Of a stretch of 64,000 nt of DNA, positions 1 through 13,100 are shown in pieces. Under the pieces are notes generated by a model. That model made no database searches, was not told where the DNA came from, and saw only the letters and a list, made by a program, of their open reading frames with translations. The stretch lies in assembly GCA_949126835.1 (NCBI GenBank), contig OX421495.1, forward strand, positions 5,534,011-5,598,010. The letters are read 5' to 3'. The stretch comes from Anisus vortex (Eukaryota > Mollusca > Gastropoda > Planorbidae). The translations under genes and the position numbers were made by a program. The stretch's first letter is position 1. The number at the start of each line of letters is the position of its first letter.

Positions 1-307
1 ATCATTTAAAAAAAGCTCGAGCCTATATGAAACTTTATTAATACAGCGGCCATATTTAATTGTACACCATTACTCAAAGTAAACACAAATCACGTGCTTT
101 TTGTCACGGGATTGCAAACGCCCTATTAGTAAAGTTATATCCCCTTATCTCATTAGAGGATTAAAAAATTATTAAAACGATTATCTTCTCATACTTCTTT
201 AGATAAAATAATAATCCCAACCTTAACGTAATGCTGTTGTTTTTATCTGTTTCAAGAGTCTAACTATAACAAATGAACCCTTATGTCTTCTACTAAAGAG
301 ATTTCAG
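1..307. other. AT-rich sequence upstream of the first recognised exon
   Basis: No gene is recognised here. It is probably the end of an intron of the plus-strand gene that follows. The stretch just before position 308 has a branch-point-like TACTAAAG at 291-298 and then ATTTCAG, a plausible acceptor. An alternative acceptor TTTCAAG ends at 256. Confidence 0.4.
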
Positions 308-3300
308 GTTGCGTTTCATTCCTGGACACACAGCTCAAGCCTGACGTCCTGTTGGTTATCCTGTCCAGTCGTGGTCAATGCGCTGACCCAACCCAATGGT
401 CATCTTTTACCTCGTTGTTCAGTCTTGTCAGCTACATCTCGGAGCTGTCACTGTCTTTGAAACACTGCCAACTAAATAGCACGCATGTAAGTGTGTAAGC
501 TTATACTATAGTCTGTCACGCCGCCACAGCTACTTATAATGAGTCACGTCCGAATGTCAAGCTAAAGGATGCCACAGATTCACAGAATCATTGGCTGTCA
601 AATCTATTCCAACATGTAGCACTTAAAAGTGTGTCACAATTTCCAATGTAGGCCAAATCTAATGGGCCATTCTAAAGTATGCCACAAGTATACCGGTAGG
701 TCACATATACTGTGTAGTAGAGATGGTAATCGAACCGAACTCAAACCGAACACTCCGAATTCGAAATTTGGTTACCGAAATTTGGAACCGAACCCGAACT
801 TTAAAAAGTCACGGACTCCGAACCTATATCAAAGTAACAGAACCAAACATATTTTAATCTTGCCACTAACAAGTAATTAAAAACTAATTTTTTTTTTTAT
901 TAAAATGCCTCATCAAACACCCTTTGACACACCGGCTTTCATGTTTGTAGAAATGCGCAGGAAAAAAGAAAAACAAAACTTTGCTTAAACAAACATCGTT
1001 CAATCGTAAACGCAAGTGACCTAAATAAATGTATCACAAAAGCCTCAGCCACATATATTGCTTTGATATTCTCTCATCTCATCATCTCCCCGCTTCCTCC
1101 CTGCTTTCCCCCAACAAAAATAATTAGCGTTTTTATTATAATAACAATGAGTGATAACACTTCTTGGCTTTTTTTAAAACATACGGGTCACGGAATAGAT
1201 GCATAAACATAACCGGGTTATCTCCCCTTATCTGCCAAAATAAACACTGAAAAAAAGAGGTTGGGGGGGGGGGGGCACATTCATTGTAGTAGCAAAGGAT
1301 TTTATTACAGCCTTGCCGCTAAAAACAGTAATCATTTTAAAATTAAACTGTTTTTAGTTTTGATATATTTTTTCTTAAGCTTTTTATTTTTAATTTTCAA
1401 TATGCATTTCAGGTCATTGTGACCGGCGATACAGCTCTGATTGCTGCCAACTTACTGTCCCACAAACTGGATGCAAAAAACAAACCAGAACAGTTGATAG
1501 CTGTTGATGGCGATAAGGTAAGACTGTTTTATATTCCATTCAACCTAGTGGTTTAACCAACAAGTACATCAAACAAACAACAAAAAAACAAAGATATCAA
1601 TGTTTATTTTATTTTCAAGTAGAAAACCATGGTGCCAGAAAATATAAACATTTCAATAACATTCAAACAGTTGTTTTTTTTTAATTTAGAAAAGCAATAA
1701 ATTGTTAGCAGTAAAACAGCACACTTAGCAGTTAGGTAATACATAATACTTTGAATGCATAGTATTGAATACTGTATATAAAGAGATTCCAATATTGAGT
1801 AATTTACCTGTGGAGTTTGGTAAAATAGAATATATTCAGAGGGCATGTGGGGTGATCAATGGTGGCGTTGTATGGCGCCATTGGGTCATCAAGCCACAAT
1901 TAAAAACAATGTCAGTGGGAGCATGGAGTAAGAGAATAAACAAAGATATTATCTAAATGATAATTTGTACACCTTTTGCTTATATCAATCTGCTGTACAG
2001 GTATAGTCTGGCATTTTGATAAGGGTTTTAAATAATGTTAAGTGGTTTCTTTTCCTGACTAGTTAAGACAACCCATTCCGTGCCCAAATGCCATTTGATT
2101 ATAAAAAGAAACTTGTATGATTTATCGAAGCAACAACCAGGATATAGGTTATAAGTGCGTGTTTTATATTTATAAAGTAGGCCAGGATGCTATATATAGA
2201 ACTGTATCATGACTTCACCAGGAACCTGCTGGATTCACAGACACACAGGCACGACCTCAGCATCTGGGCCGAATTCAAAGAATTAGTTCCAGAATTATGC
2301 AGTGGTGGATGGGCTGTAAGGTTAGTCAATAGACAGACTCAATAGACAGACTTGAAGGCAATAGACCGACTCTATAGACAGACTTGAAGGAAATAGACAG
2401 ACTCAATAGACAGACTTGAAGAATAAGTTGACTCCACATTAGCGGCTAGAACAACACATGGAAGAAACTTACTTGGTTATTAATTCAGGGCGGAATTTAA
2501 ATATGTGATACATTAAAATACATTAATTGAACAAAGTAATATATGAATAAATATATATATATAATATATTTATATATAAGAAATAGTGTACAGAGCTTAT
2601 ATTGAACACAAAAAAGTGCTTACTGATCAGTGGTTAGTGTATATTGAGTCATTAAACATGTAAAGAGATTTAAATATTCACAAAAATATGTTGTTTTTTT
2701 TTTAAATTAACATACAGTTGCCTTGGGAAATAATGTGTTGACACACATACATATAGATATATAATAGGTTGCATAGCCAAGGACATAAAAAAAATGACTC
2801 GTCTGCATCATATTTATGAAAATATTTAACATCCATAGAACTAGAATCAAACATATTCAACATTTATTAAAGACAATTATTGCATTATGGCAAGATGAGA
2901 TGTAGAGTATTCAGTGAGCAAGCAAGTGTATTATATTCATCTCTCACAGCTCACCCTGGGATTGGGTGGCCTATTACAAACGCTTAAGCTGTCTTTTGGA
3001 ATGGCCTTAGCCTATGTTTTGTACTGGGCATGGGAGCGGACTAGGGTATGACTTCTCTGGCTTTGGGCCAGTAGGCTACAAAGGTCAGAAGACCACATTG
3101 GTCAGTAGGCCTGCACTGGTCAGTAGACTGGAGTGGTCAGTAGACTGGGGTGGTCAGTATACCACAGTGGTCAGTATACCCCAGTGGTCAGTAGACCCCA
3201 GGGGTCAGTAGACCACAGTAACGGTCAGTAGACCTTCTCCCTCTTAAACACCCCCATTCATAAACCAATTTAAAAACAAAAATACATTTATAAACATTGC

Positions 3301-4155
3301 ATATAAAATAAAGGAATAAAACAAAACCTGAATGCTTTGCTAGTAGTTCAGCTACATGGAGGATCTACACAACATCATAGTGTACACATATCTTCATAGC
3401 TGCGCCCTAGCACCACAACCCCCCCAGTGATAAAACAAAACTTAGGCGGCTAAGACTATCAGAGACCATTGCATTCTTTAAGCAGGCCATTGAAAAAACA
3501 CTCTAATTTTGGGAAGCACTGATACTTCATAGCTCAACTTTGTCACATCTTTTAAGGTTTTAGTTCGCTCGAAAAAGATGGAATTTATTCATGCATCCCT
3601 TGTTTTATTTTTTTCTCCTGATATTTCAATGCGCAACAGAAAGGAAATGTGACGAACAAATTATTATTTCTAGCTAGAAGATTTTATACATAGAAATAAA
3701 TATGTTAACTAATAATTACATTACAAACAAAAATTAAAATGCCAATTTTAAAATAATTTTTGTATACCGTAATGTGAACCCAATTAATAATATACAAAGT
3801 TAATAAAAAATAATTAATTAAAAAATTTCAACAAATATAACAATTAGTTTTATACTTGACAAGAGAAGGCAACTTAATTTAAATAATAAAACTGTTTTGT
3901 GTTTCCCTCCAGAGTACTACCAAGACCTATCTCGGCAGTCAGTTTCTTGACCTGACTAAGTCAAGAGGAGCCAACTCAGGATACTTCTTCTCGACACCAG
4001 TTGAGTTAGACGGGCCCCAGAAATTTCACACCGGAAGTGAGCACTGTCCTGACCCAATGCATGTGGCACGCATCCTCGCTTCAAGCGAGCTGGTGCAAAA
4101 GATGGCGGGCCAAAAGCCAGACTGCACAGCGGAGGTCCAATTAGCCAAGCTTTGA
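308..4155 (+). CDS. Unrecognised protein, C-terminal four exons (5' partial)
   Basis: I do not recognise this gene. Four exons join in phase with consensus splice sites: 308(or 283)-486, 1413-1517, 2181-2315 and 3913-4155, ending in TGA. Donors are GTAAGT, GTAAGA and GTAAGG; the last three introns are phase 0. The product has at least about 220 residues with balanced composition and no signal peptide or membrane segment. It begins with a hydrophobic strand (PDVLLVILSSRG), then a second one (VIVTGDTALIAANLLSHKL), a helical acidic part (LYIELYHDFTRNLL) and a polar C-terminus ending EVQLAKL. The strand-loop pattern suggests a compact soluble domain, but no catalytic motif is evident. The ATG at 283 has an in-frame TGA at 274-276, so it could be a true start. 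A good acceptor ending at 307 (ATTTCAG) makes an internal exon equally likely, with the N-terminus outside the window. It runs head to tail away from TMEM260 on the other strand. Confidence 0.6.
722..830. repeat. CCGAAC-rich degenerate repeat in intron 1
   Basis: Closely spaced copies of ACCGAAC and CCGAACC with an internal inverted segment (GAATTCGAAATTTGG next to ACCGAAATTTGG) follow TAGAGATGGTAATCG. This looks like a fragment of a dispersed, possibly hAT-like, element. The class is a guess. Confidence 0.35.
2326..2425. repeat. Short tandem repeat, about 37-40 bp unit
   Basis: About two and a half degenerate copies built from AATAGACAGACT and GACTTGAAGG just downstream of exon 3 of the plus-strand gene. 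Confidence 0.6.
3079..3231. repeat. 17-bp minisatellite (TGGTCAGTAGACCACAG)
   Basis: About nine degenerate copies of TGGTCAGTAGACCACAG in intron 3 of the plus-strand gene. The unit has a dyad (GGTC...GACC), so each copy can fold on itself. Confidence 0.8.
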
Positions 4156-4562
4156 ACAAGGTTATAAATTTAAATTGGACGAGGACGGGTGATGGTGTTT
4201 ATCTATAAATAGCACAGCCAATAGCAAAGAAAGACTTTCCATTGATCAATTTATGTACAACTTACACTGCATCAGATAAAGGCGAGAAAGAAGGCTATAA
4301 ATAGTTCACATAACATCAAAAATCTAATCTATAAATAGCTTACACATGATTTTTTTTTTGTTTTCAAAAGGTTAGTCTCTAGGCTATATTGCTCACACAA
4401 GGAAAAGGCAATTGAATGAGTCTCAAAAGGAGATCAAGGCAACATACAACATTAGGCCAAGTAATGTACACCAGTAGAAAAAATAAATACACACATATTA
4501 TATATAGTTAGTGCTGCCATACTGATAGAGTTTGTGCTAAAATAATTATATCCACAAGTTCA

Positions 4563-6011
4563 GGATATTTGACAGAGTTTCAAAGAGACATCTATAAAAC
4601 AAATATTAGATATTTGACAGAGTTTCAAAGAGACATCTATAAAACAAATATTAGATATTTGACAGAGTTTCAAAGAGACATCTATAAAACAAATATTAGA
4701 TATTTGACAGAGTTTCAAAGAGACATCTATAAAACAAATATTAGATATTTGACAGAGTTTCAAAGAGACATCTATAAAACAAATATTAGATATTTGACAG
4801 AGTTTCAAAGAGACATCTATAAAACAAATATTAGATATTTGACAGAGTTTCAAAGAGACATCTATAAAACAAATATTAGATATTTGACAGAGTTTCAAAG
4901 AGACATCTATAAAACAAATATTAGATATTTGACAGAGTTTCAAAGAGACATCTATAAAACAAATATTAGATATTTGACAGAGTTTCAAAGAGACATCTAT
5001 AAAACAAATATTAGATATTTGACAGAGTTTCAAAGAGACATCTATAAAACAAATATTAGATATTTGACAGAGTTTCAAAGAGACATCTATAAAACAAATA
5101 TTAGATATTTGACAGAGTTTCAAAGAGACATCTATAAAACAAATATTAGATATTTGACAGAGTTTCAAAGAGACATCTATAAAACAAATATTAGATATTT
5201 GACAGAGTTTCAAAGAGACATCTATAAAACAAATATTAGATATTTGACAGAGTTTCAAAGAGACATCTATAAAACAAATATTAGATATTTGACAGAGTTT
5301 CAAAGAGACATCTATAAAACAAATATTAGATATTTGACAGAGTTTCAAAGAGACATCTATAAAACAAATATTAGATATTTGACAGAGTTTCAAAGAGACA
5401 TCTATAAAACAAATATTAGATATTTGACAGAGTTTCAAAGAGACATCTATAAAACAAATATTAGATATTTGACAGAGTTTCAAAGAGACATCTATAAAAC
5501 AAATATTAGATATTTGACAGAGTTTCAAAGAGACATCTATAAAACAAATATTAGATATTTGACTGAGTTTCAAAGAGACATCTATAAAACAAATATTAGA
5601 TATTTGACAGAGTTTCAAAGAGACATCTATAAAACAAATATTAGATATTTGACAGAGTTTCAAAGAGACATCTATAAAACAAATATTAGATATTTGACAG
5701 AGTTTCAAAGAGACATCTATAAAACAAATATTAGATATTTGACAGAGTTTCAAAGAGACATCTATAAAACAAATATTAGATATTTGACAGAGTTTCAAAG
5801 AGACATCTATAAAACAAATATTAGATATTTGACAGAGTTTCAAAGAGACATCTATAAAACAAATATTAGATATTTGACAGAGTTTCAAAGAGACATCTAT
5901 AAAACAAATATTAGATATTTGTCAGAGTTTCAAAGAGACATCTATAAAACAAATATTAGATATTTGACAGAGTTTCAAAGAAACATCTATAAAACAAATA
6001 TTAGAGATTTA
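4563..6011. repeat. 45-bp satellite array, about 32 near-identical copies
   Basis: A 45-bp unit starting TATTTGACAGAGTTTCAAAG and ending AACAAATATTAGA is repeated about 32 times with almost no variation. The only differences seen are A to T near 5563, CA to TC near 5922, G to A near 5982 and a decayed last unit. Because 45 is a multiple of three and the unit lacks stops in some frames, both strands show open frames of 440-495 codons. These are artefacts. The homogeneity implies recent expansion or ongoing homogenisation. It lies 400 bp after the stop of the left gene. Confidence 0.95.
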
Positions 6012-7521
6012 GATAAAGTGATAAAGTTTAAATTTCTTAAAAAAAAAAAAAAATAACCCATAAAAACCAAGTTTTTATTATACTCCCTTTCTTTGTAAAC
6101 ACAGTTTACCATCATGTAATTAAACAAATTTATAGACTACTGGAAATAAAACATACACGACACGAATGTAAACATAAATTTTTTCCCTTCATTCGCAAAG
6201 CTAGAGTGCAAAGTTTGATGACGTCGTAACAATCTCAGCGCATCCTGTCAGCGCATCCTTTTTTTTTTCTCTAGCTTTGTGACGAAAAACCATAAAAGTC
6301 GGACCAGCATTTTCAACGTAAAACCAAAACAAAGCGTAAAATTAAAAATAAAATCATAAATATAGTATAATGAAGTTTTTTTAACTAAAAATTTTATAGA
6401 ATGTATTGTTAGTCGCCACAAGTCTGCTGCCCAAGTTTCAGCTTGATTGGATGACGGGAACTGGTAATAAAAATCGATGCAAAGTTTTACAAGCACGCAG
6501 ACAGACAGAATGAGTTAAGAAAAAGGGAGTAAAAAAGAGATATTTTGATTAAAATACATCAATAAATACGAGATATTTAGATAAACTTTAAGTTTGCAAA
6601 AAACATCTTTAAATAAATATGAGATATTTTGATTAATTTTCATTTTTAAATAATAATAAAAACAACAATAACCCATAAATAAAAGTTGACTGAGGCATCC
6701 ATGTGAATTATTATATAGTTCATTGTGCCATTTTGTCTATTAAAAACACATCCGTTAAAAAAATATACATGTGTAAAAAACAACAATAACAAAACACAGA
6801 AATGCATAAATACAAATTGATTGCTTGACAATGGGTGCCAACTCCACACATGAAAAATAAAAGGAACACCAAAAATATCAACCGGAAAGTCACCAGTTCT
6901 TGTTCTGTAACTTGTGTTTTAAGCGACACTTACAATTTTTAACTTTAATAAGAAGTTCAAAGTTCATTTTGTATATGAATTTTGCAAACCACTGAAATAT
7001 ATTTCCAATTTTGCTCAGATTATATAGGCTAGTGATTTTACAATGATTTTTCCCAATAAGAAATAGTTTACTTTTTTTTTCAATAAAAAAAAAACTCTAG
7101 CCAGTAAAACTTAAAAAAACAAAGCCCACTAAATAAACATTTTCTCATTATTTAAACATATTTTTTTATATAATGCTTTTTTCCTAAACATTGCTACTAT
7201 TGTTTCATAGCAGTATGAAGTGATGGACGTTTTGTTCTGACATAGGCCAGCAAACTTTCTATGTGTTAAAAAAAAAAAACATAACGTCTACACCATCATC
7301 TTAGTTTCCAGAGGAAATTTTTGACGTAATACAAAAAGCAAAACTTTTTCATTTAATACTTTTCCTAGAGCGTCAAGAGCTAAAACAATAATGGCACAAT
7401 ATTCCTAGTGATATTTTTAAAACCTTGATTTACTAAGTAGCTGTTTTTTGCTGATGGATAAATTTTATCATTTGTCATCAAGTAAATGGGATTTCAATAA
7501 GTATGAAATTCTGAAGTCCAT
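6012..7521. other. Intergenic sequence and presumed TMEM260 3' UTR
   Basis: Apart from the transposon at 6081-6531, this AT-rich stretch holds no recognisable gene. The part next to 7522 should contain the 3' UTR of TMEM260 on the minus strand. No single polyadenylation signal can be chosen because AATAAA-like words are frequent. Confidence 0.5.
6081..6531. mobile_element. Non-autonomous DNA transposon, copy 1 (TIR TACTCCCTTTCTT)
   Basis: A 451-bp segment begins TACTCCCTTTCTTTG and ends AAGAAAAAGGGAGTA, an imperfect terminal inverted repeat that includes TA at both ends, as expected for a TA target. Its interior matches the segment at 17728-18247. Shared parts include the stretch around 6400-6500 with AGTCTGCTGCCCAAGTTTCA and the ACAGTTTACC/AAACTTTGTTTAC ends. 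No transposase is encoded. Tc1/mariner-like MITE is the likely class. Confidence 0.65.
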
Positions 7522-10069
7522 CTACTGTGATTTCTGATTTAGACTTGACCTGTAGATCTCTAAAGACGCTGTGGCTTTTCTTATACTGTCTGCGTCAGGG
7601 TCTGTGGGTTCCATGTCCAGAAACTCCTTGAAGTGGTGGATAGTTTTGTTCAGCATCAATGTGTGGTCCAGCGAGGTGTGGACGTGAATCAACCTCTCAC
7701 AAACTATGGCGTAGTTACGGTGCCAGTAACTGGGCACCAGCTCGTGGGCGCTGAATTCTTTGGTGTACAGCTGACAAAGGGAAACAAATTTCAAGACAAA
7801 ATATAACACCTTAAACATTATAGAGCAAATAGATTAAGGAATTTCAAATTGACTAATTTATAATTTCATTCAAATTACTTTGACCATAAATAATATAATA
7901 ATAAAGTAATAATGGTTGTTTATATAGCGCTTCTATCCATGCTATTTTAGCATGCTCAGTGCGCTCTAGAAGATTATTACATCTACTAGGCCCAAAAACT
8001 CCTGCAGGGCGACCGGGACAGAATCTGTTACGTGTCGGTTGACAGTCCGGTGAACTAATCACAGGACCAGCCGGCCTCACACATGCTATGAATGCCACCA
8101 AGTAAGACATGAACTTTTAACACTTTTACATAATTACACCAACAAGCCACTGGGCGTATATTTTTGATATGTTCAAAGGAAAGTCTATGACTTACCAAAC
8201 AAATTTTCATTCATTCTAATTTGGTTTTTCTCTATTTTTTAAATAAATACTGAAATTTTTCTTTGCATGCAAAATGAAAACCAAATAGGCTACTACACAT
8301 TTTTCCCAATGTTTAATGAACATGACAGAATTTAAACTTACATGGTAGGACTCCTGCAGTAAGTGGACGTATTCTGGGCTGTTCTCTGGTTGTGCCAGGG
8401 CTTCCTCCAGGTAGAACAATGCCGTCACTGTCCTGGCAGGGGAAATGCAGTTTGTCTTAATATTTTCAGATGAAGAAGATCATTACGTCTGCCATAATTA
8501 TATAGCTATTCTTCACATTCTGACTTTGTTATATTGTGACTTTGTTTTTCATTAGTTAAGATTAATTTAATACAAGAAATAAATAGAAAAAAATGAATTA
8601 TTTATTCTAACTTGGCTCTCCACATTTCTGAACTGGCCACATTCTCCCAGGATCCATCACTAAACCTACAGCAACAAAAAAAAACAACAAAAAAACAACA
8701 ACACATTAATAATTAGAAAGATATAATTCTATTATGGGATATTATTAAACTATCCAGTAAGGAAAAGGTAACTTACAGCTGGGAGAAAGAACTAAAAGTG
8801 ATATTAGATTTATATTTCTCTAGTTCTCTAGCAAAGGTATAAATTTTATGTTTAAACACACACAATAAAGTTGTAACCTTTCACAACGGTCTCAGGCAGA
8901 ATATTTGTTTGATAGAGAAGAAGTTTAAATTTATATTTTTATCGTTTTTATTGTTTTATATATATTTATATAAACATATTTTTTTGGTAAGGAACTGTAA
9001 ACTGTAAATTGTTGTGGGAAATGGCCAATAATTGCTGGGAGGTAGAGCTTGGGAATAGCAATGCAGCTCACAACGCAGCTCACAACGCAGCTCACAACGC
9101 AGCTCACAACGCAGCTCACAACGCAGCTCACAACGCAGCTCACAACGCAGCTCACAATGCAGCTCACAACGCAGCTCACAACGCAGCTCAATATCACAAG
9201 ACTAACTGTTTAGGAATTTAAAAACAACCAATCAACCATAAGAACACGTGGGGATAGATCATTTTAAAATGAGACAAAACTGACCTGTCCCATGGGTGGG
9301 TCCAGTCAGTGACTAGGTTGGCTGTGTAGTTAGTCCATGCTGCGGCGTCCAGCACTTTAGCCTTGTCGACCAGCTGGAAACAAACACCGTAAGGCCAAAG
9401 AACATAGGAAGACATCCAGGAGGGCTCATGGTTCTGTACTCCAATGCAGGCGAAGATTGGGTGTCTAGAATATTACAAACTATTGTGTGAATAGTGATTA
9501 AAGCTAAAAATAGAGTACAGAGAAAAATTAGTGTATGAATAGGGAATACAAATAAATGGAATATGAATAGTGTGGATAAATCATTTTGTAAACAGAGACT
9601 ACAGTGAAATAGTGAATGAATAGTGAATTTGGGTAAATTAATATGTGAACAGAGAATACAGGTACCGGAAAAATAGAGAATGAATAGTGAATTTAGTATA
9701 TGAATAAAATAACAAATACTGGAAAATATTGTATGAAAATCAAGTACAGTAGAAAGCACAATAAGTTATTCCTTCGACAAAGTAACCTTATTTTACCTGT
9801 AATAATTGGCATCAATCAAATCTTTAAAAGTGAAGGCTCTTCTCCCATCTTTAGTCACACCTGAGTACAGCTGGAGAAAATCTCCTGGAAAAATTATCCT
9901 TGGCCAGAACTTTTTCATCATAGGAAGTGACCATTCATAGGTCAAGACCTAAAAGTGGAATAGAGCTATCAGGTGTTCAAATAAACCAACGAGTTTGTTT
10001 ATATATTACTTTTTTTAAATATATTTTTTTTTATATATATTATATATATATATATATAGAATATATCAA

Positions 10070-10104
<35 letters not shown>

Positions 10105-13100
10105 TATATTATATATATAAAAATTAATAATTTTTTTATATTATAAGTATTAAAATAGTAGTCCACATGGTGTAGAGCAGTGAAGTTTCCTATTGCAGCT
10201 CAAATTTTACCACCCATAACCTTGTAGGAATTTGGATTTCTACATGACCAATCCACCCCTTAAAATAGCTACGTCCTGGAGGTAAGAGCTGGAAGTGTTT
10301 TCTTTTACACTTGCAAATCGATCAAATGGTCCAGCTCAGTTGTTTTTTTCTTCTGAAATCATTCTAAAATTCACTAAGTTTTAACAAAACTTTGCAAAAA
10401 AAACAACAACAATACATAGTCTAGGTAATCATCCATTAGCATAGTGTTAACCATGTTAGCCAGCAGTGTGTACAAGTAGTCTGAAATTGATTATTTTAGT
10501 TATGGATGTTTTTTTAAGTTACTCATAGAAACAGCTATAACATAATTAAAAAAAGAAATATGGCATCAGCCTAATAGGTGTTAAGTGCTCCTTAACAACT
10601 TGGACATTGATTAAACACAACTTTTTGTAGAATAGATACATTAGAATGGACTTAGCAGAGTAAAAAAATATCTATTCTACAAAAGTTTGTATCCTTCTGT
10701 ACGTACCTCTTGATCAAATATTGAAAGATCAGGTCGGACATTTTCACAAAGATGGAAATACCTAATGGAGAAGACAAGAAATATACACTTGTTAATGTGT
10801 GCACAGGGTTTTGTGTGCACAGGGTTTTGTGTGCACAGGGTTTTGTGTGCACAGGGTTTTGTCTGCAAAAGAAAAAAAAACCCATCTCAGCAGCCTCGTT
10901 AGAAGTAACAAAACAAACCAGCAGCCTTTACTTTACCCCAACTAATGTCAGGTACCCATCAGATCTGGGGTAGACTCGGGGACACCCTCCAGTCCCAGGA
11001 ACAATATCTTAGCCTTCATCAGAATTCGAACCCAGGACCTTCGGTATGCATGCCGAACACGCTGCACCTCGGCCACAGTGTCCCATGGAAGGGATATTTG
11101 ACCTACTAACCTACTTTAATTCTACACAAGACAAACGATACAAATGCGGGTTTACCTAAAACTGTTGGAAGGTAAATCTCCTTTAGTCAAGATGATGGAA
11201 TCTTTAGGGAATTTCTCCAGGCTCTGAATGGCAAAGTCACGAATAACAAAATTGTTACTTTGATCAGTCACTGACCAGCTTTGGAGCTAGAAAACATTAA
11301 AGACAATTAGAAAGACAATGATGGAAAACTGATATATTATATAAACTTTATTAAATAACTACTGAATAATGTATGAACTAAAAAAAATGTCAAAGTTTAA
11401 GGACCCGCATAAATATTTGCATTCTGTTTATTTGAGTGGATATGTGATATATATATATATATATATGTGATATATATTTGTGATATAGGCTTTGTGATAT
11501 AGGCTATATTTGTGATATATATTTGTGATTTAGGCTACATTTGTGATATATATTTGTGATATATATTTGTGATATAGGCTATATTTGTGATATATATTTG
11601 TGATTTAGGCTACATTTGTGATATATATTTGTGATATATATTTATGATTTAGGCTATATTTGTGGTATTTTTAATTTATAGTCACAGAATTAAGCTTTTA
11701 CAATAGATAGATGGGCTATTCATATAGTCACCATTACCATTACAATATGATTTGATCCTTTTAAAATTCACTTAATGCCTCAAGCAGCTTTGTATTACTG
11801 AGAGTTCAATTGCTTGGTGATATCATAAGTACAAAGAGCTTAGTAAGAAATGAAAAACAAAACTTACAATGTATGCTGAGACTAGAGGTAGAACTAGAAT
11901 AACATCAAAATTCATCTGGTAGGTGCCAACTTTAGTAGAGAAAAATCTGGGATCATAAAAAAACAACAAGCAAATGTGAATTCTGAAAACATACTTCAAT
12001 TGAATCTCTAACAACAAAAAAAAACACCAACAAACTATATAAAGCTATGAATGTAAGACAAGAAAATTATCTCAATAAAAGTACCTGCAGACGTCAGCAA
12101 ATGCCTGGCTGGCCAAGATCACAAAAATCAAATCACTCTGAATCCAGAACCTTTCAATCTGAGAAATAAAGTTTTTATCAAAATAAGTTTCAAGCAAAAT
12201 AGAAACAAATATAGCATTTAAAACCTTATTTAATGAAAAATGATAAGGATCTTAGAAACAATAGCTTGTCTAGACTGATAGCTTGGGAGTAGTTAGCACT
12301 GACTTGGTTAATATTCCTGTATGTCTAAACCATGGGTAGAAGAATCAGAGACAGACTGTATTGACTCTACTGTAATTTCTAAAGCATAAATAAATTTCTA
12401 TTGCTGCCCAGACAGTACTTGGGGATTTTTATAACGTCCCCATTAGTGCAAAAACAGAATTTTTCTCTCATCTCACCACTTTATAAAAGAGAGGGTTTTC
12501 AAGATCCAGATTGGCTCTCCAGCAGAAGAAAACCACATACATTACAAACGACAACAGAAGTACAAAAAGAACATGGCTGTTATTGGACTTCCATCTGTAG
12601 CAGAAAACAAGAAATACTGGTAAACATTTATTGTTATTGTTTTACATCATTAATAAATTATTTCATAGAAATTTTTTTTTTAGATGCTAACAACCGAAAT
12701 TTTATTAAGAGTTTCAAATATTGAAAGAAATAATCTGCTAATGAACAATTTAACTAAAGCTTACACATAAACAGTAAAAGAAAAGAATTGTTTAGAAATT
12801 AACATGAAATATTTGAATTAAAAAATGGCTTTTCAGACTATTTTCAGACGTGAGCCCGGCTGGTCCTGCGGTTAGTTCACCCGGCTGTCAACCAAAAAGC
12901 AATCAAAACATTGCAGGTTCTATCCCTGCCGCCCTGCAGGAGTTTTGGGCATAGAGGACTAATAATCTTCTAGAGCGCACTGAGCATGCTAAAATTGCAT
13001 GGATAGAAGAAGCGCTATATTAATAACAATTATTATTTTAAAATATTGGGTAATAAAATTTCATAAGTGTAAAAATGTTGTTTCAAATTTTTGTTTCTAG

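Noticed and set aside
4560..6056. Open reading frames of 442 (minus) and 495 (plus) codons
   Set aside because: Translation of a homogeneous 45-bp satellite, with no splice context, no similarity and frames open on both strands.
9009..9221. Small protein rich in AAHN repeats
   Set aside because: Product of a 12-bp minisatellite inside a TMEM260 intron.
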